A stretch of 64,000 bases of DNA, from IMG/VR virus record IMGVR_UViG_3300042482_001138, positions 124,001 through 188,000 of that record; one strand, written 5' to 3'. A program made the position numbers and the translations under genes. The notes beneath the pieces were generated by a model. The model did not search any database. It was not told the origin of the DNA and saw only the letters and a list, made by a program, of their open reading frames with translations. Position 1 is the stretch's first letter, and every line of letters begins with the position of its first letter. Shown here piece by piece: positions 25,412 to 33,118 of this stretch. This DNA is from a virus.

Positions 25412-25733
25412 AAAACTTACAAAACCAAGGAAAGGCCTAAATAAAAAAATAAATATTTTGGACGCAATAACAACTCCTAATGAACTTATCAGAGAAACCC
25501 TAATAAATTTTATGTGGGGATTCCTTGGTAATTCTATTGTTGTTTTTGTTGCAAAAGAACTAGATTTTTTGGTTTTGATAAATTATATTGTCTATTACAT
25601 TCTAATTTCTTATATTGTAAATAGAAAAAAGTATGAAACAATGTTAGGTAAATTTATTGTGTTGCCAGGTTCCGCAGCGGCGGGTGCTTACACGGGATAT
25701 AAAGTGGCACAAATGTTAACGCAAATGCTTTAA
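25404..25733 (+). CDS. small phage membrane protein
   Basis: 109 aa. A basic N-terminus is followed by two hydrophobic helices (about 38-54, 57-74) and a Gly/Ala segment VLPGSAAAGAYTGYKVAQM near the end. I recognise the last motif from Bacteroidota phage membrane proteins, but not a function. It overlaps rmlB by 8 bases. Confidence 0.65.
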   Translation: MDKKLTKPRKGLNKKINILDAITTPNELIRETLINFMWGFLGNSIVVFVAKELDFLVLINYIVYYILISYIVNRKKYETMLGKFIVLPGSAAAGAYTGYKVAQMLTQML

Positions 25734-25793
25734 AAAAGTTGAAATCAGAAATTATTTATCGAGTAATTTTTTTTATAATCATGATTGGTACTA

Positions 25794-25801
25794 TAACTTT
25801 G
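25794..25801 (+). promoter_or_regulatory. TAnnTTTG promoter box
   Basis: TAACTTTG, 43 bases before the ATG at 25845. No -33 match. Confidence 0.45.
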
Positions 25802-25844
25802 ACATGGACTTTAATATACAAGTTAATAAAAATAATTTTTTAAA

Positions 25845-26693
25845 ATGATAGAAACAGGAAAAATAATAAATGGGGATTGTGTGGAAGTAATGAAGACACT
25901 ACCTGAAGGATGTATTGATTTGGTGGTAACATCTCCCCCATATGGTGTTGGAATTGACTATGACGTACATAATGATGACATGGAATTTAATGATTATGTT
26001 GAATTTGCAAAGTCATGGTTAACAGAAACATATAGAGTATTGAAAGATGATGGAAGAATTGCTCTTAATATACCATATGAGATCAATCGTCAAAAAAAAG
26101 GTGGTCGTATATTTTTTGTTTCAGAAATATGGCAAATTATGAAAGAAATTGGTTATGGTTTCTTTGGTATTGTTGATTTAGAAGAACAATCACCACACAG
26201 AAGTAAAACCACAGCTTGGGGTTCATGGATGAGCCCATCGTCACCATACATTTATAACCCTAAAGAATGTGTAATATTGGCTTACAAGAAAAAACACATC
26301 AAGAAAGTTAAAGGTGAACCTGAATGGACCGGTGAATTAACAGAAATTGAAAATGAAGATGGGACAAAAAGAAACAAAATGGTTTATGAAGATAAAGACA
26401 AAAAAGAATTTATGGAACTTGTCTTCGGTCAGTGGAATTATTTTGCTGACACTAAATCTCTCACTAAAGCAACCTTCTCTATGGACATCCCGACCAAGGC
26501 AATCAAAATATTGTCATATAAGAACGATATAATATTAGATCCCTTTGCTGGAAGTGGAACAACTTTGGTTGCCGCTCAAGTGTTAGGAAGAAATTGGTTA
26601 GGTATAGAATTAAGTCCAAACTATTCAGAAATTGCAAAAACAAGGGTAGAATATTTCAAAACCTTGGAACAAATAAAAGAAATAGAGTTTTAA
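25845..26693 (+). CDS. DNA methyltransferase, beta class (N4-cytosine or N6-adenine)
   Basis: 282 aa. The catalytic motif TSPPYG (29-34) precedes the AdoMet motif DPFAGSGTTLVAAQ near 231, the permuted order of the beta class, and the closing RNWLGIELSPNYSEIA is typical. SPPY allows either N4-C or N6-A methylation. This is the third DNA methyltransferase of the window and of a different class from the first two. The shared terminator with the minus-strand transglycosylase follows. Confidence 0.92.
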   Translation: MIETGKIINGDCVEVMKTLPEGCIDLVVTSPPYGVGIDYDVHNDDMEFNDYVEFAKSWLTETYRVLKDDGRIALNIPYEINRQKKGGRIFFVSEIWQIMKEIGYGFFGIVDLEEQSPHRSKTTAWGSWMSPSSPYIYNPKECVILAYKKKHIKKVKGEPEWTGELTEIENEDGTKRNKMVYEDKDKKEFMELVFGQWNYFADTKSLTKATFSMDIPTKAIKILSYKNDIILDPFAGSGTTLVAAQVLGRNWLGIELSPNYSEIAKTRVEYFKTLEQIKEIEF

Positions 26694-26695
26694 GT

Positions 26696-26721
26696 AAACC
26701 CCCTTAAATGGGGGTTTTTTT
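26696..26721. terminator. bidirectional terminator
   Basis: AAACCCCC / GGGGGTTT stem with loop TTAAAT. Near-identical to the hairpin at 3741. It lies between convergent genes. Confidence 0.85.
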
Positions 26722-27259
26722 ATTGTAATGAAATCCATTTAGATTTATAATCTAAATTGGTGGCACAATATCTACCATAGTCATTTACAACTGGCCTACC
26801 TGTATTGTACCAACCACAAACAATTGACCAATTACCATACTTTTTGTGCAAGTAATTAAGAAGTTTCATACTTGTCATGACATTTAATTCTAAATCAGAC
26901 ATTATTTTATTTTTACTGTAGTTTGAATTGTTGATCCAATTACAAGTTTTTGGTAAAACTTGCATCGGACCAACAGCTCCAACAGAAGAAACCTGATTCG
27001 GATTGTAATTCCAATGAAACGGTCCCATATATCTTGTTTCTTTAAACGCAACATTGTAGGCGATGTATTTTGGAACTGAATATTCATCAGAATATTTTTC
27101 TATTAAATCAAAAAGAACCATAGAACTAAATTGTTTAGTTTTGAAATTACTTTTGTTGTCTAATGGTTTGTAATCGTTGGAAAAACTATCGAATGAAAAT
27201 GAAAAATATATCAAAAATGAACAAAAAAGTCCGTAATAAAAAACTGTTTTTATCTTCAT
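26720..27259 (-). CDS. lytic transglycosylase (SLT family)
   Basis: 179 aa. Signal-anchor or signal peptide at about 5-22, then the SLT core: catalytic Glu in AFKETRY (E74), SSVGAVGPMQVLP, LNVMTSMKLLNYLHKKYG, and VCGWYNTG. It cleaves the MurNAc-GlcNAc bond with anhydro product formation. Export by its own signal suggests entry- or exit-related wall opening in the periplasm. It starts 1 base after the stop of the upstream membrane protein gene. Confidence 0.9.
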   Translation of the reverse strand: MKIKTVFYYGLFCSFLIYFSFSFDSFSNDYKPLDNKSNFKTKQFSSMVLFDLIEKYSDEYSVPKYIAYNVAFKETRYMGPFHWNYNPNQVSSVGAVGPMQVLPKTCNWINNSNYSKNKIMSDLELNVMTSMKLLNYLHKKYGNWSIVCGWYNTGRPVVNDYGRYCATNLDYKSKWISLQ

Positions 27260-27260
27260 A

Positions 27261-27578
27261 CTATTTTTCCGATTTGACTATAACATTTCTGGCGTACATA
27301 TTAAAAATTGCAACACCAATTGAATCTTCATAAACAGTGTAATTACCATTATTCTTATCAATTATGATTAAGTGGTTATTTTCATCAATTGCCAAATTAA
27401 CCTGTGACTTGTCCAAAGAAATCATTTCTATGGTTGGTGATTTGGGACCATAAATTCTGTGGTAAAGATAACCAACAGAAAACCCACTAACAATGGAAAG
27501 TGAAAGTACAGTTATGACTGTGACTTTTTTGATCATTGGTTTTGAATTCTCGATTAAAGCTTTGATTTTTTCTTTCAT
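27261..27578 (-). CDS. membrane-anchored small protein
   Basis: 105 aa. A basic cytoplasmic start and one membrane helix (about 18-39) precede an extracytoplasmic beta domain with NHLIIIDKNNGNYTVYED. Paired with the transglycosylase, so perhaps a partner or anchor for it. No family recognised. Confidence 0.65.
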   Translation of the reverse strand: MKEKIKALIENSKPMIKKVTVITVLSLSIVSGFSVGYLYHRIYGPKSPTIEMISLDKSQVNLAIDENNHLIIIDKNNGNYTVYEDSIGVAIFNMYARNVIVKSEK

Positions 27579-27656
27579 AATATATTTTTTTTATTGGTTT
27601 GATACAAATATAATAATTTTATCAACAATTTACAAAATTTAATCTTCAACAATCGA

Positions 27657-27663
27657 TATTTAT
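27657..27663 (+). promoter_or_regulatory. TATTTAT box (candidate late promoter)
   Basis: TATTTAT 5 bases before the ATG at 27669. Confidence 0.55.
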
Positions 27664-27668
27664 GTTAT

Positions 27669-29051
27669 ATGAAAAAAGGAATATTAGTAGAATCAGGAAT
27701 TAGGGACATTAAAAAGCTTGCTGATAGATACAAAAAGGCTAAAATTTATTTTCATCAAGATTTGGATGGTGTAACTACTGCAATTGCTATGAAAGAATAT
27801 TTGGAAGATAATGGTATTGACGTTGTTGACGCCGAAATAATACAATATGGTGATAAAGAATTTGCAATAAAAAAACTTGACGCTGAAGGTGATACGATGC
27901 CGGTTTTGGTTGATTTTGCCCACGGAAAACCAATGTTTGTAATTCACACAGATCACCATGATACACAAGCTGGTGTAGAAAAAGGAACATCTACATCATT
28001 CAAAAGTTCAAGGTCTAACGTTGAAACAATATCTCAAAGTTTATCACCTAAAGAAATTTTTACACAAGAAGACATAACGTTAATATCAACTGTTGATTCT
28101 GCAAATTTTGCTCAATACAATATATCAGTTGACGATGTAATGAAGTATATTTTCAAATTAGATAAGAATTCTGATGTTAAAAGAAATAAAATGTTGTTAG
28201 GATTAGTTGCTAATAAATTACTTTTAGCGTTCAAAAATAAACCCGGATTTCTTGAAGAATTAGTATTAGACTGTAAACCATCGTTACTGAATATTTTATT
28301 AAAGATCAAATCAATTATGAAACGAGAAGGTTTTGATGATGAAGAAAAACTCACACAAAATCAACAGGCCTACATCCAAAATATGAATGTTAGCCCCAAC
28401 GTTAATGTTAGCGGTAACATATTAGTTCAATACGGAGGTGGATACATGACACCACAAGGTTCATATGATAGATATACACCATTTAAAAACAATCCAGACG
28501 CTGATTTTTTAGTAATTGCATGGCCGTTGGGATTAGTTCAAGCATCATGTAACCCATACAAAAAAGAACGAGCACTTAAGGGTGTTGATTTGGGTGAAAT
28601 CAAAAATGAAGTATTGGATGAAATGAATCCAGAATTACAAAGTATTATTGTACCATTATCAGTTTTGAAAAGAATATCTGAAACAAAAGCAACCTTCAAG
28701 TCTGTTGGTTTTACATTTAAGGATTTTATGGCAATTTATGGTAACAGTCCATCTTTGAAAGTTTTGGGTAGAAAAGAAAGTTTATTCCCAATATTGGATA
28801 ACATAATGAATAGACCTTACAGAAAACTAAGTGAAAAACAAATTGCTTTATTAGATAAAGTTGTACTAAATGGTAGAGATATCATAAATGCAAATTCTGG
28901 GGGACATAAATGTATTACCAATATTTCAGGTATTAGTTTTCTTTACAGAAAAAAAGATGGTGGAGAACAAAAAAGTTATGTAGATTTAACAAAGCAGATA
29001 CAAAGTAAGTTTTACGAAATTTTACAGGCAAAAATCAGTTCTGAAAAATAA
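27669..29051 (+). CDS. DHH-family phosphoesterase (RecJ/nanoRNase-like)
   Basis: 460 aa. Motif I is HQDLDGVTTA (29-38) and motif III is HTDHHDT (93-99), with an intervening LVDFAHG strand. The C-terminal half has a DHHA1-like glycine segment, SGGHKCITNISGI, near residues 415-430. Such proteins hydrolyse short oligonucleotides, pAp, cyclic dinucleotides or ssDNA. The substrate cannot be told here. It occurs in other large phages. The 3' end overlaps the convergent DUF192 gene by 17 bases. Confidence 0.85.
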   Translation: MKKGILVESGIRDIKKLADRYKKAKIYFHQDLDGVTTAIAMKEYLEDNGIDVVDAEIIQYGDKEFAIKKLDAEGDTMPVLVDFAHGKPMFVIHTDHHDTQAGVEKGTSTSFKSSRSNVETISQSLSPKEIFTQEDITLISTVDSANFAQYNISVDDVMKYIFKLDKNSDVKRNKMLLGLVANKLLLAFKNKPGFLEELVLDCKPSLLNILLKIKSIMKREGFDDEEKLTQNQQAYIQNMNVSPNVNVSGNILVQYGGGYMTPQGSYDRYTPFKNNPDADFLVIAWPLGLVQASCNPYKKERALKGVDLGEIKNEVLDEMNPELQSIIVPLSVLKRISETKATFKSVGFTFKDFMAIYGNSPSLKVLGRKESLFPILDNIMNRPYRKLSEKQIALLDKVVLNGRDIINANSGGHKCITNISGISFLYRKKDGGEQKSYVDLTKQIQSKFYEILQAKISSEK

Positions 29052-29382
29052 TTTCGTCACCTTCATTTATGTTATATTTTTTACATTCACCACCTGGTAA
29101 TTCTAAAACAATATCGCCATTTCCATTATATGTCTGACACTTACCTTGATTACATGGTTTACAATTGTGATGAATTTTAGTTATAACATCTTCATTTATA
29201 AAAATAATATCAAGTGGTATAATACAATTTTTCATCCAAAAGGAGTGATCCCTACCGTCTAACATGAATAACATACCATCAAAGTCTTCATCAAATTTTT
29301 TATTCATCATACCATTTGAAATATCTTTATTTGTCAATGCCGACTTGACCCTATAACTATTATTATTTATTACTATGTTCAT
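29035..29382 (-). CDS. DUF192 protein
   Basis: 115 aa. The DUF192 core is present: GMMNKKFDEDFDGMLFML, SFWMKNCIIPLDIIFI, and a LELPGGECKKY end. Unusually it carries a CKPCNQGKC insertion with three Cys. Members are small beta-barrel proteins of unknown role. No signal peptide, although many bacterial members are exported. Its start codon overlaps a palindromic TATTTATAAATA. Confidence 0.85.
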   Translation of the reverse strand: MNIVINNNSYRVKSALTNKDISNGMMNKKFDEDFDGMLFMLDGRDHSFWMKNCIIPLDIIFINEDVITKIHHNCKPCNQGKCQTYNGNGDIVLELPGGECKKYNINEGDEIIFQN

Positions 29383-29394
29383 ATTTATAAATAT
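29381..29394. promoter_or_regulatory. palindromic double TATTTAT box (divergent late promoter)
   Basis: ATATTTATAAATAT is a perfect palindrome holding one TATTTAT on each strand, 12 bases before the plus ATG at 29401 and 4 bases before the minus ATG at 29382. Confidence 0.5.
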
Positions 29395-29400
29395 TGTATT

Positions 29401-29823
29401 ATGAAAGAATTCAAAAGGTATTCGGGTATTGTTATAAAAAAAGGTAATGAAGTTTTACTATGTAAAAGAAGCCCAAAAAATTCCTTACCTAATGAATGGT
29501 CCATTCCATCAGGAGGTATGGAAGGAAAAGAAACGCCAAAAGAAACCGCAATCAGGGAATTCAAGGAAGAAACAAATATTCAAATAAAAGGGGAATTAAA
29601 GTTAGTCGACATACTTAACCTGTATGAGGATGAAGATACAAAAAAAGGTTTAATGTATATTTTTCTTCATGAAACAAATAGATATGTGTTTCCTGAACTT
29701 GAATCAGCAAAAGATGGTCATGAACACACAGAATGTGGGTACTTCAACTTAAAAAACAATCCTATAAGTAAAAAAAATCAAGAATTTGGTAAAATAATTA
29801 CAAATATTTTGAAAAAATATTGA
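29401..29823 (+). CDS. Nudix hydrolase
   Basis: 140 aa. The Nudix box G38-x5-E44-x7-REFKEETNI (52-60) is complete apart from Asn instead of the usual Gly near its end. Members hydrolyse nucleoside diphosphate derivatives (oxidised dNTPs, NADH, ADP-ribose, RNA 5' ends). The substrate is not predictable. Similar small Nudix enzymes occur in many phages. Confidence 0.92.
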   Translation: MKEFKRYSGIVIKKGNEVLLCKRSPKNSLPNEWSIPSGGMEGKETPKETAIREFKEETNIQIKGELKLVDILNLYEDEDTKKGLMYIFLHETNRYVFPELESAKDGHEHTECGYFNLKNNPISKKNQEFGKIITNILKKY

Positions 29824-29842
29824 TTTTTACCAATTTATCACA

Positions 29843-29945
29843 TATTTATTTAACACAAAAAAACATTACACCCCTTTCACTTACTGTAATGGTTTATCAA
29901 AACCCAACCCACAAATTAAGTAAAATTTCTTTGTGGGTTTTTTTA
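29843..29945 (+). ncRNA. candidate small RNA
   Basis: A gene-free stretch with a TATTTAT box (29843-29849), an internal hairpin CATTAC / GTAATG (about 29863-29892) and a strong terminator (29906-29944). It would give a roughly 90-base transcript. The only ORF inside runs into the terminator and is not credible. Confidence 0.4.
29906..29944 (+). terminator. rho-independent terminator
   Basis: A 10-bp perfect stem AACCCACAAA / TTTGTGGGTT with a 14-base loop, then TTTTT. Confidence 0.85.
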
Positions 29946-29961
29946 TATACAAAATTTCCCT

Positions 29962-29969
29962 TATATTTG
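29962..29969 (+). promoter_or_regulatory. TAnnTTTG promoter box
   Basis: TATATTTG, 14 bases before the ATG at 29984. Confidence 0.6.
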
Positions 29970-29983
29970 TATAAATAAAAAAA

Positions 29984-30175
29984 ATGAAATCAATTCCGTT
30001 GTATATTGTAATAAACAGTCACTTGAGTGACTCACTTATTGAAATTTCCTTCAACCCTGAACTAGCAAGAAATAGGATTCAATTTGTAAAAGTTTTAACA
30101 AACATGTTTACCGATCTGACAGAAAGAATAAGTGAAGAAGAATTGAATAAAATTTGGGATGAAAAAATAAATTAA
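29984..30175 (+). CDS. small hypothetical protein
   Basis: 63 aa, no family recognised. First gene of a short early-type unit. Next gene starts 1 base after its stop. Confidence 0.6.
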   Translation: MKSIPLYIVINSHLSDSLIEISFNPELARNRIQFVKVLTNMFTDLTERISEEELNKIWDEKIN

Positions 30176-30176
30176 A

Positions 30177-30506
30177 ATGGGAACTTACATTTACACTTAC
30201 AAGAAAAAATTAGATAAAAAGGCAATTCTTAACGGACAAGAAGTTAAGGTTGGTGAAGCTACTTTTTTATGTAAACAAGATTGGTCAGGAAATTACACAC
30301 CACAAGAAAAACGTGAAATGACAAGAGCCACATGTTTACTTGAAAACGATCAACCAGAATACATTACATTTGGTGAAGAAGTTTATAAAAATAATAAACG
30401 TGGTATTTGGACTGATGGTAGTGGTTTTTGGTCAGGTATTGATCATAAAAAAGATTTTGTTGGAACATTAAAAAAATCGGGTAAAAAATTTGTTATTGAA
30501 AAATAA
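30177..30506 (+). CDS. small conserved protein
   Basis: 109 aa, beta-rich and Lys-rich: GTYIYTYKKK start, a WSGNYTPQEKREMTR segment, GIWTDGSGFWSGIDH in the second half, ending KKSGKKFVIEK. No family recognised. A single-domain cytoplasmic protein judging by the absence of hydrophobic segments. Confidence 0.6.
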   Translation: MGTYIYTYKKKLDKKAILNGQEVKVGEATFLCKQDWSGNYTPQEKREMTRATCLLENDQPEYITFGEEVYKNNKRGIWTDGSGFWSGIDHKKDFVGTLKKSGKKFVIEK

Positions 30507-30520
30507 TTCATGTATATTTG
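30489..30520 (+). promoter_or_regulatory. complete Bacteroidota promoter
   Basis: TTTG (30489-30492), 20-base spacer, TATATTTG (30513-30520), 4 bases before the ATG at 30525. An in-frame ATG at 30510 would lie inside the promoter, so 30525 is the start. Confidence 0.75.
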
Positions 30521-30524
30521 TATT

Positions 30525-30800
30525 ATGAATAAAGTAGGTTTCAATATTAAAGTTATGAATGAAAAGTTTGGTGATTTAATCAACGAAACTTTTATGGACC
30601 AAGTACAGTTTAAACTTTTTTTAAAAATGGTACACGGTTGTGTAGAATTAGGCGAAGACCTAACATTCTTCAACGGAGATACTTTCTTTGTAAACATACC
30701 AAACAAAATCCTCAAAGAATCTGTTATTGTAACTAACGTTAAAGAAATTACAATGACTGAACAAGTTAAAAGTAAAATAGAGGCTCTTGTAACAAAATAG
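30525..30800 (+). CDS. small hypothetical protein
   Basis: 91 aa from the ATG after the promoter. Mixed alpha/beta, with ELGEDLTFFNGDTFFVNIP in the middle. No family recognised. It is monocistronic, followed by a structured 3' region and terminator. Confidence 0.6.
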   Translation: MNKVGFNIKVMNEKFGDLINETFMDQVQFKLFLKMVHGCVELGEDLTFFNGDTFFVNIPNKILKESVIVTNVKEITMTEQVKSKIEALVTK

Positions 30801-30803
30801 TTT

Positions 30804-30888
30804 CTTTGTTTCCTATAAAACAAAGTGGTGGAGTCAGTCCAATTTGGACGGCCTGAAAAAAAGGGATCTTTTACGATCTCTTTTTTTG
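30804..30888 (+). ncRNA. structured 3' region or small RNA
   Basis: After the stop at 30800 come a 6-bp stem CTTTGT / ACAAAG (30804-30825), then GTCC / GGAC (30837-30849) with an outer TCA / TGA pairing around a GGCC bulge, then the terminator. Three hairpins in 85 gene-free bases suggest a folded RNA. No known riboswitch or sRNA family recognised. Confidence 0.35.
30856..30887 (+). terminator. rho-independent terminator
   Basis: AGGGATC / GATCTCT stem (one G-U pair), loop TTTTAC, then TTTTTT. Confidence 0.8.
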
Positions 30889-30916
30889 TTTTATATTAAA
30901 ATTTTTATTATCTTTG
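30885..30916 (+). promoter_or_regulatory. complete Bacteroidota promoter
   Basis: TTTG (30885-30888), 20-base spacer, TATCTTTG (30909-30916), ATG at 30921. Confidence 0.8.
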
Positions 30917-30920
30917 TTTT

Positions 30921-31133
30921 ATGAAATTAACTAAAAAAGAACAATTATTTTTAGACCAATTAGAAAAAAATGGTGTAGTTTGGAATTTTGACCCTATATA
31001 CTTAGAAACCAAAGACAAAAAAGGTTTTGACAAGGTAATTGGTTATAAATCTTCTTTTATTGCCTACGACTTAATTGAAAAAGGTTTGATTAAAAAAAAT
31101 CCCGAAAATCCATCAAGTTGGATCAAAGCTTAA
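30921..31133 (+). CDS. small winged-helix-like protein
   Basis: 70 aa. MKLTKKEQLFLDQLEKNGVV opens a predicted three-helix domain ending YDLIEKGLIKKNPEN and a short wing, as in small winged-helix DNA-binding proteins. Fold inferred from the helix pattern only. It heads the operon with the kinase and WC-domain protein. Confidence 0.6.
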   Translation: MKLTKKEQLFLDQLEKNGVVWNFDPIYLETKDKKGFDKVIGYKSSFIAYDLIEKGLIKKNPENPSSWIKA

Positions 31134-31137
31134 TACT

Positions 31138-31527
31138 ATGGAAAAAATATTATATATTGTAAGAGGGGTGCCGGGTTCAGGTAAAACAACTTTAGCAAAA
31201 GAATTAACTGCAAACGTGTTTGAGGCGGATCATTATTTTTATGATAATGATGGTAATTATAATTTCATTCCTTCAGAAATAAAAGAAGCACATAAAGAAT
31301 GTCAACAGTTTGTTGGATATGCGATGGAATCAGGAATTAAAAAAATTGCAGTATCTAACACATTCACTCAAGAGTGGGAAATGGAACCCTACTTTGAGTT
31401 AGCAAAAAAACATGGGTTCAAAGTTTTTACTATCATAGTTGAAAATAGACATGGTGGTGTTAATCAACATGGAGTTCCCGAAGATAAAATAGAACAAATG
31501 AAAAAACGTTTTGAAATAAAATTATGA
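31138..31527 (+). CDS. P-loop kinase (polynucleotide-kinase-like, AAA_33 type)
   Basis: 129 aa. Walker A GVPGSGKTT (10-18), an acidic Asp in FEADHYF, and VSNTFTQEWEMEPYFELA where the lid helix starts. This is close to the short kinase domain of NEDD4BP2/PNK-type enzymes, which phosphorylate nucleic acid 5' ends or nucleosides. With the RNA ligase and phosphatases nearby it may form part of an RNA-repair set. It overlaps the next gene by ATGA. Confidence 0.82.
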   Translation: MEKILYIVRGVPGSGKTTLAKELTANVFEADHYFYDNDGNYNFIPSEIKEAHKECQQFVGYAMESGIKKIAVSNTFTQEWEMEPYFELAKKHGFKVFTIIVENRHGGVNQHGVPEDKIEQMKKRFEIKL

Positions 31528-32426
31528 ATAGATTAGAAAGACTTAAGCAACAACATCAAGATCTTGATGTTTCTTTGATTGATATTATTTCTTTTTTAGA
31601 CCCAACGGATTCATATAAATATTTAGAATTTTTAATCAAAAATTTCAAAAATGAAAATGATTACTACAGCCCAAACAAAGAAGAATTTATGGGGTATATG
31701 GGTGTATTTTTATTTGGGTCTGGTGAAATTGAAACTTTGAATGAATTTGAAAGACATTCCAAGGCCAACCGAATTAAAAACAAAGATATTAGTTCATATA
31801 ATGATTTCTTAGAATTACATGAAGTTGTCAAGAAAGCTGAAGAAATTGAAAAAAGAAAACGTATTGAAAAAGAAATTATAAAAATACATGAAGATGACAT
31901 TTGGTTAGTTTTGACACCATTAAGTTTTGAATCTGCTAAAATTTATGGGTCTAATACGAAATGGTGTGTCACTCAAGAAAAGTATTGGGTAGATTATTTA
32001 TCAACACACAGACTGATATATCTTATAAATAAAGAAAATGGGTGGAAGATGGCTTTTTCAAGAAATTTCAGATTAAATAATGGAAGAAGAAGTTTTGGGA
32101 ATGAAGTACAAGCTTGGGATCAACAAGATAAAGAACAAGATCCCATGTCCATAGAAAATATACCTGATGAAATCTTTTTGAAAATAAAAAAAGAGTTGCA
32201 AATCTATAAAACTACTGGTGAGTTATGTGGAATAAAAAATGAAACGCTTTTGACTACTTCAGATTCTTTTCATGGTACAATTCATCATAATTCTCATATA
32301 ACAACAACAAGGTCTTTTGGTGAAATAATGGGTTTATACACACCAAATTCTCCAATAGATGGTTTAACATATAATAGTCCATGGTCACAATCGTCCGATA
32401 TCATCGAATTGGATGATTTACCTTAA
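31524..32426 (+). CDS. WC-domain protein, paralog 2
   Basis: 300 aa. Its N-terminal helical domain (SLIDIISFLDPTDSYKYLEF) matches that of the protein at 38310. The central WC domain has an EDDIWLVLTP strand, SNTKWCVTQ with W147-C148, then LIYLINKENGWKMAF. A C-terminal segment is rich in His, Thr and Ser (TIHHNSHITTTRS). No known enzymatic motif. The Trp-Cys and adjacent Thr/Lys could be a catalytic or binding site. Confidence 0.7.
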   Translation: MNRLERLKQQHQDLDVSLIDIISFLDPTDSYKYLEFLIKNFKNENDYYSPNKEEFMGYMGVFLFGSGEIETLNEFERHSKANRIKNKDISSYNDFLELHEVVKKAEEIEKRKRIEKEIIKIHEDDIWLVLTPLSFESAKIYGSNTKWCVTQEKYWVDYLSTHRLIYLINKENGWKMAFSRNFRLNNGRRSFGNEVQAWDQQDKEQDPMSIENIPDEIFLKIKKELQIYKTTGELCGIKNETLLTTSDSFHGTIHHNSHITTTRSFGEIMGLYTPNSPIDGLTYNSPWSQSSDIIELDDLP

Positions 32427-32437
32427 AAATAAATTTT

Positions 32438-33091
32438 ATGGGATTCAAAAAAATTTTAACAACAGGAAAAGTATATATAACTTCAGATATACATTTTGGT
32501 CATAAAAATATCTGTCGAGGTGTTACTAATTGGAGAACACAAAATGGTGAAATACCTGTAGAATCAACTAGGGATTTCCAAACAATAGAACAAATGAATC
32601 AAAGATTAGTTGATGGGATTAACCACTTTGTTGGTCAAGACGATACGTTAATTATTTTGGGGGATGTTTCATTTGGTGGATTTGATAATGTAGGGATTTT
32701 TTTAAGTCGGTTAGTTTGTAAAAATATTCATTTAATACTTGGGAACCACGACCATCATATTGAAAATGATAGAATGGGAATACAAAGTAATTTTTTAAGT
32801 GTACAACATTATTTGGAAGTTAATATTAATGGGGAAAATTTTGTATTATGTCATTACCCATTACAAAGTTGGCACGGAATGAATAAAGGGGTTATTCACC
32901 TTCACGGTCACGTTCATTTACCAGAAAGCCGTAAATTTGGGAATGGTAAAAAAATGGATGTTGGCGTTGATGGTAATGGTATGGATCCATATGACATCGA
33001 TGAAATTATTAAAATTATGAACAGAAGAAATATTTTTTCTGACATGGATGGCGACCATCATATGGATAATTTGGTTGGAATTGTTGGTTAA
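32438..33091 (+). CDS. calcineurin-like metallophosphoesterase
   Basis: 217 aa. All metal-binding blocks are present: SDIHFGH (D-x-H), ILGDVSF, GNHDHH, CHYPL, and LHGHVHLP. The C-terminus KKMDVGVDGNGMDPYDIDEI is usual in the small phage/bacterial subgroup. The substrate may be a phosphodiester or protein phosphate. A second, different member lies at 53725. Confidence 0.92.
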   Translation: MGFKKILTTGKVYITSDIHFGHKNICRGVTNWRTQNGEIPVESTRDFQTIEQMNQRLVDGINHFVGQDDTLIILGDVSFGGFDNVGIFLSRLVCKNIHLILGNHDHHIENDRMGIQSNFLSVQHYLEVNINGENFVLCHYPLQSWHGMNKGVIHLHGHVHLPESRKFGNGKKMDVGVDGNGMDPYDIDEIIKIMNRRNIFSDMDGDHHMDNLVGIVG

Positions 33092-33105
33092 ACTTTTTTT
33101 TTAGA

Positions 33106-33112
33106 TATTTAT
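33106..33112 (+). promoter_or_regulatory. TATTTAT box (candidate late promoter)
   Basis: TATTTAT 6 bases before the ATG at 33119. Confidence 0.55.
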
Positions 33113-33118
33113 CTGAAT

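Noticed and set aside
25780-25842. 20-codon ORF before the beta-class methylase
   Set aside because: The TAACTTTG promoter box lies inside it, so it would be upstream of the transcript start.
29892-29978. 29-codon ORF across the terminator after the Nudix gene
   Set aside because: It reads through the hairpin and T-run, and its residues have no protein-like pattern.
30804-30888. tRNA or known riboswitch
   Set aside because: No cloverleaf, anticodon arm or CCA context, and no riboswitch consensus I know. I saw no tRNA in any intergenic stretch.
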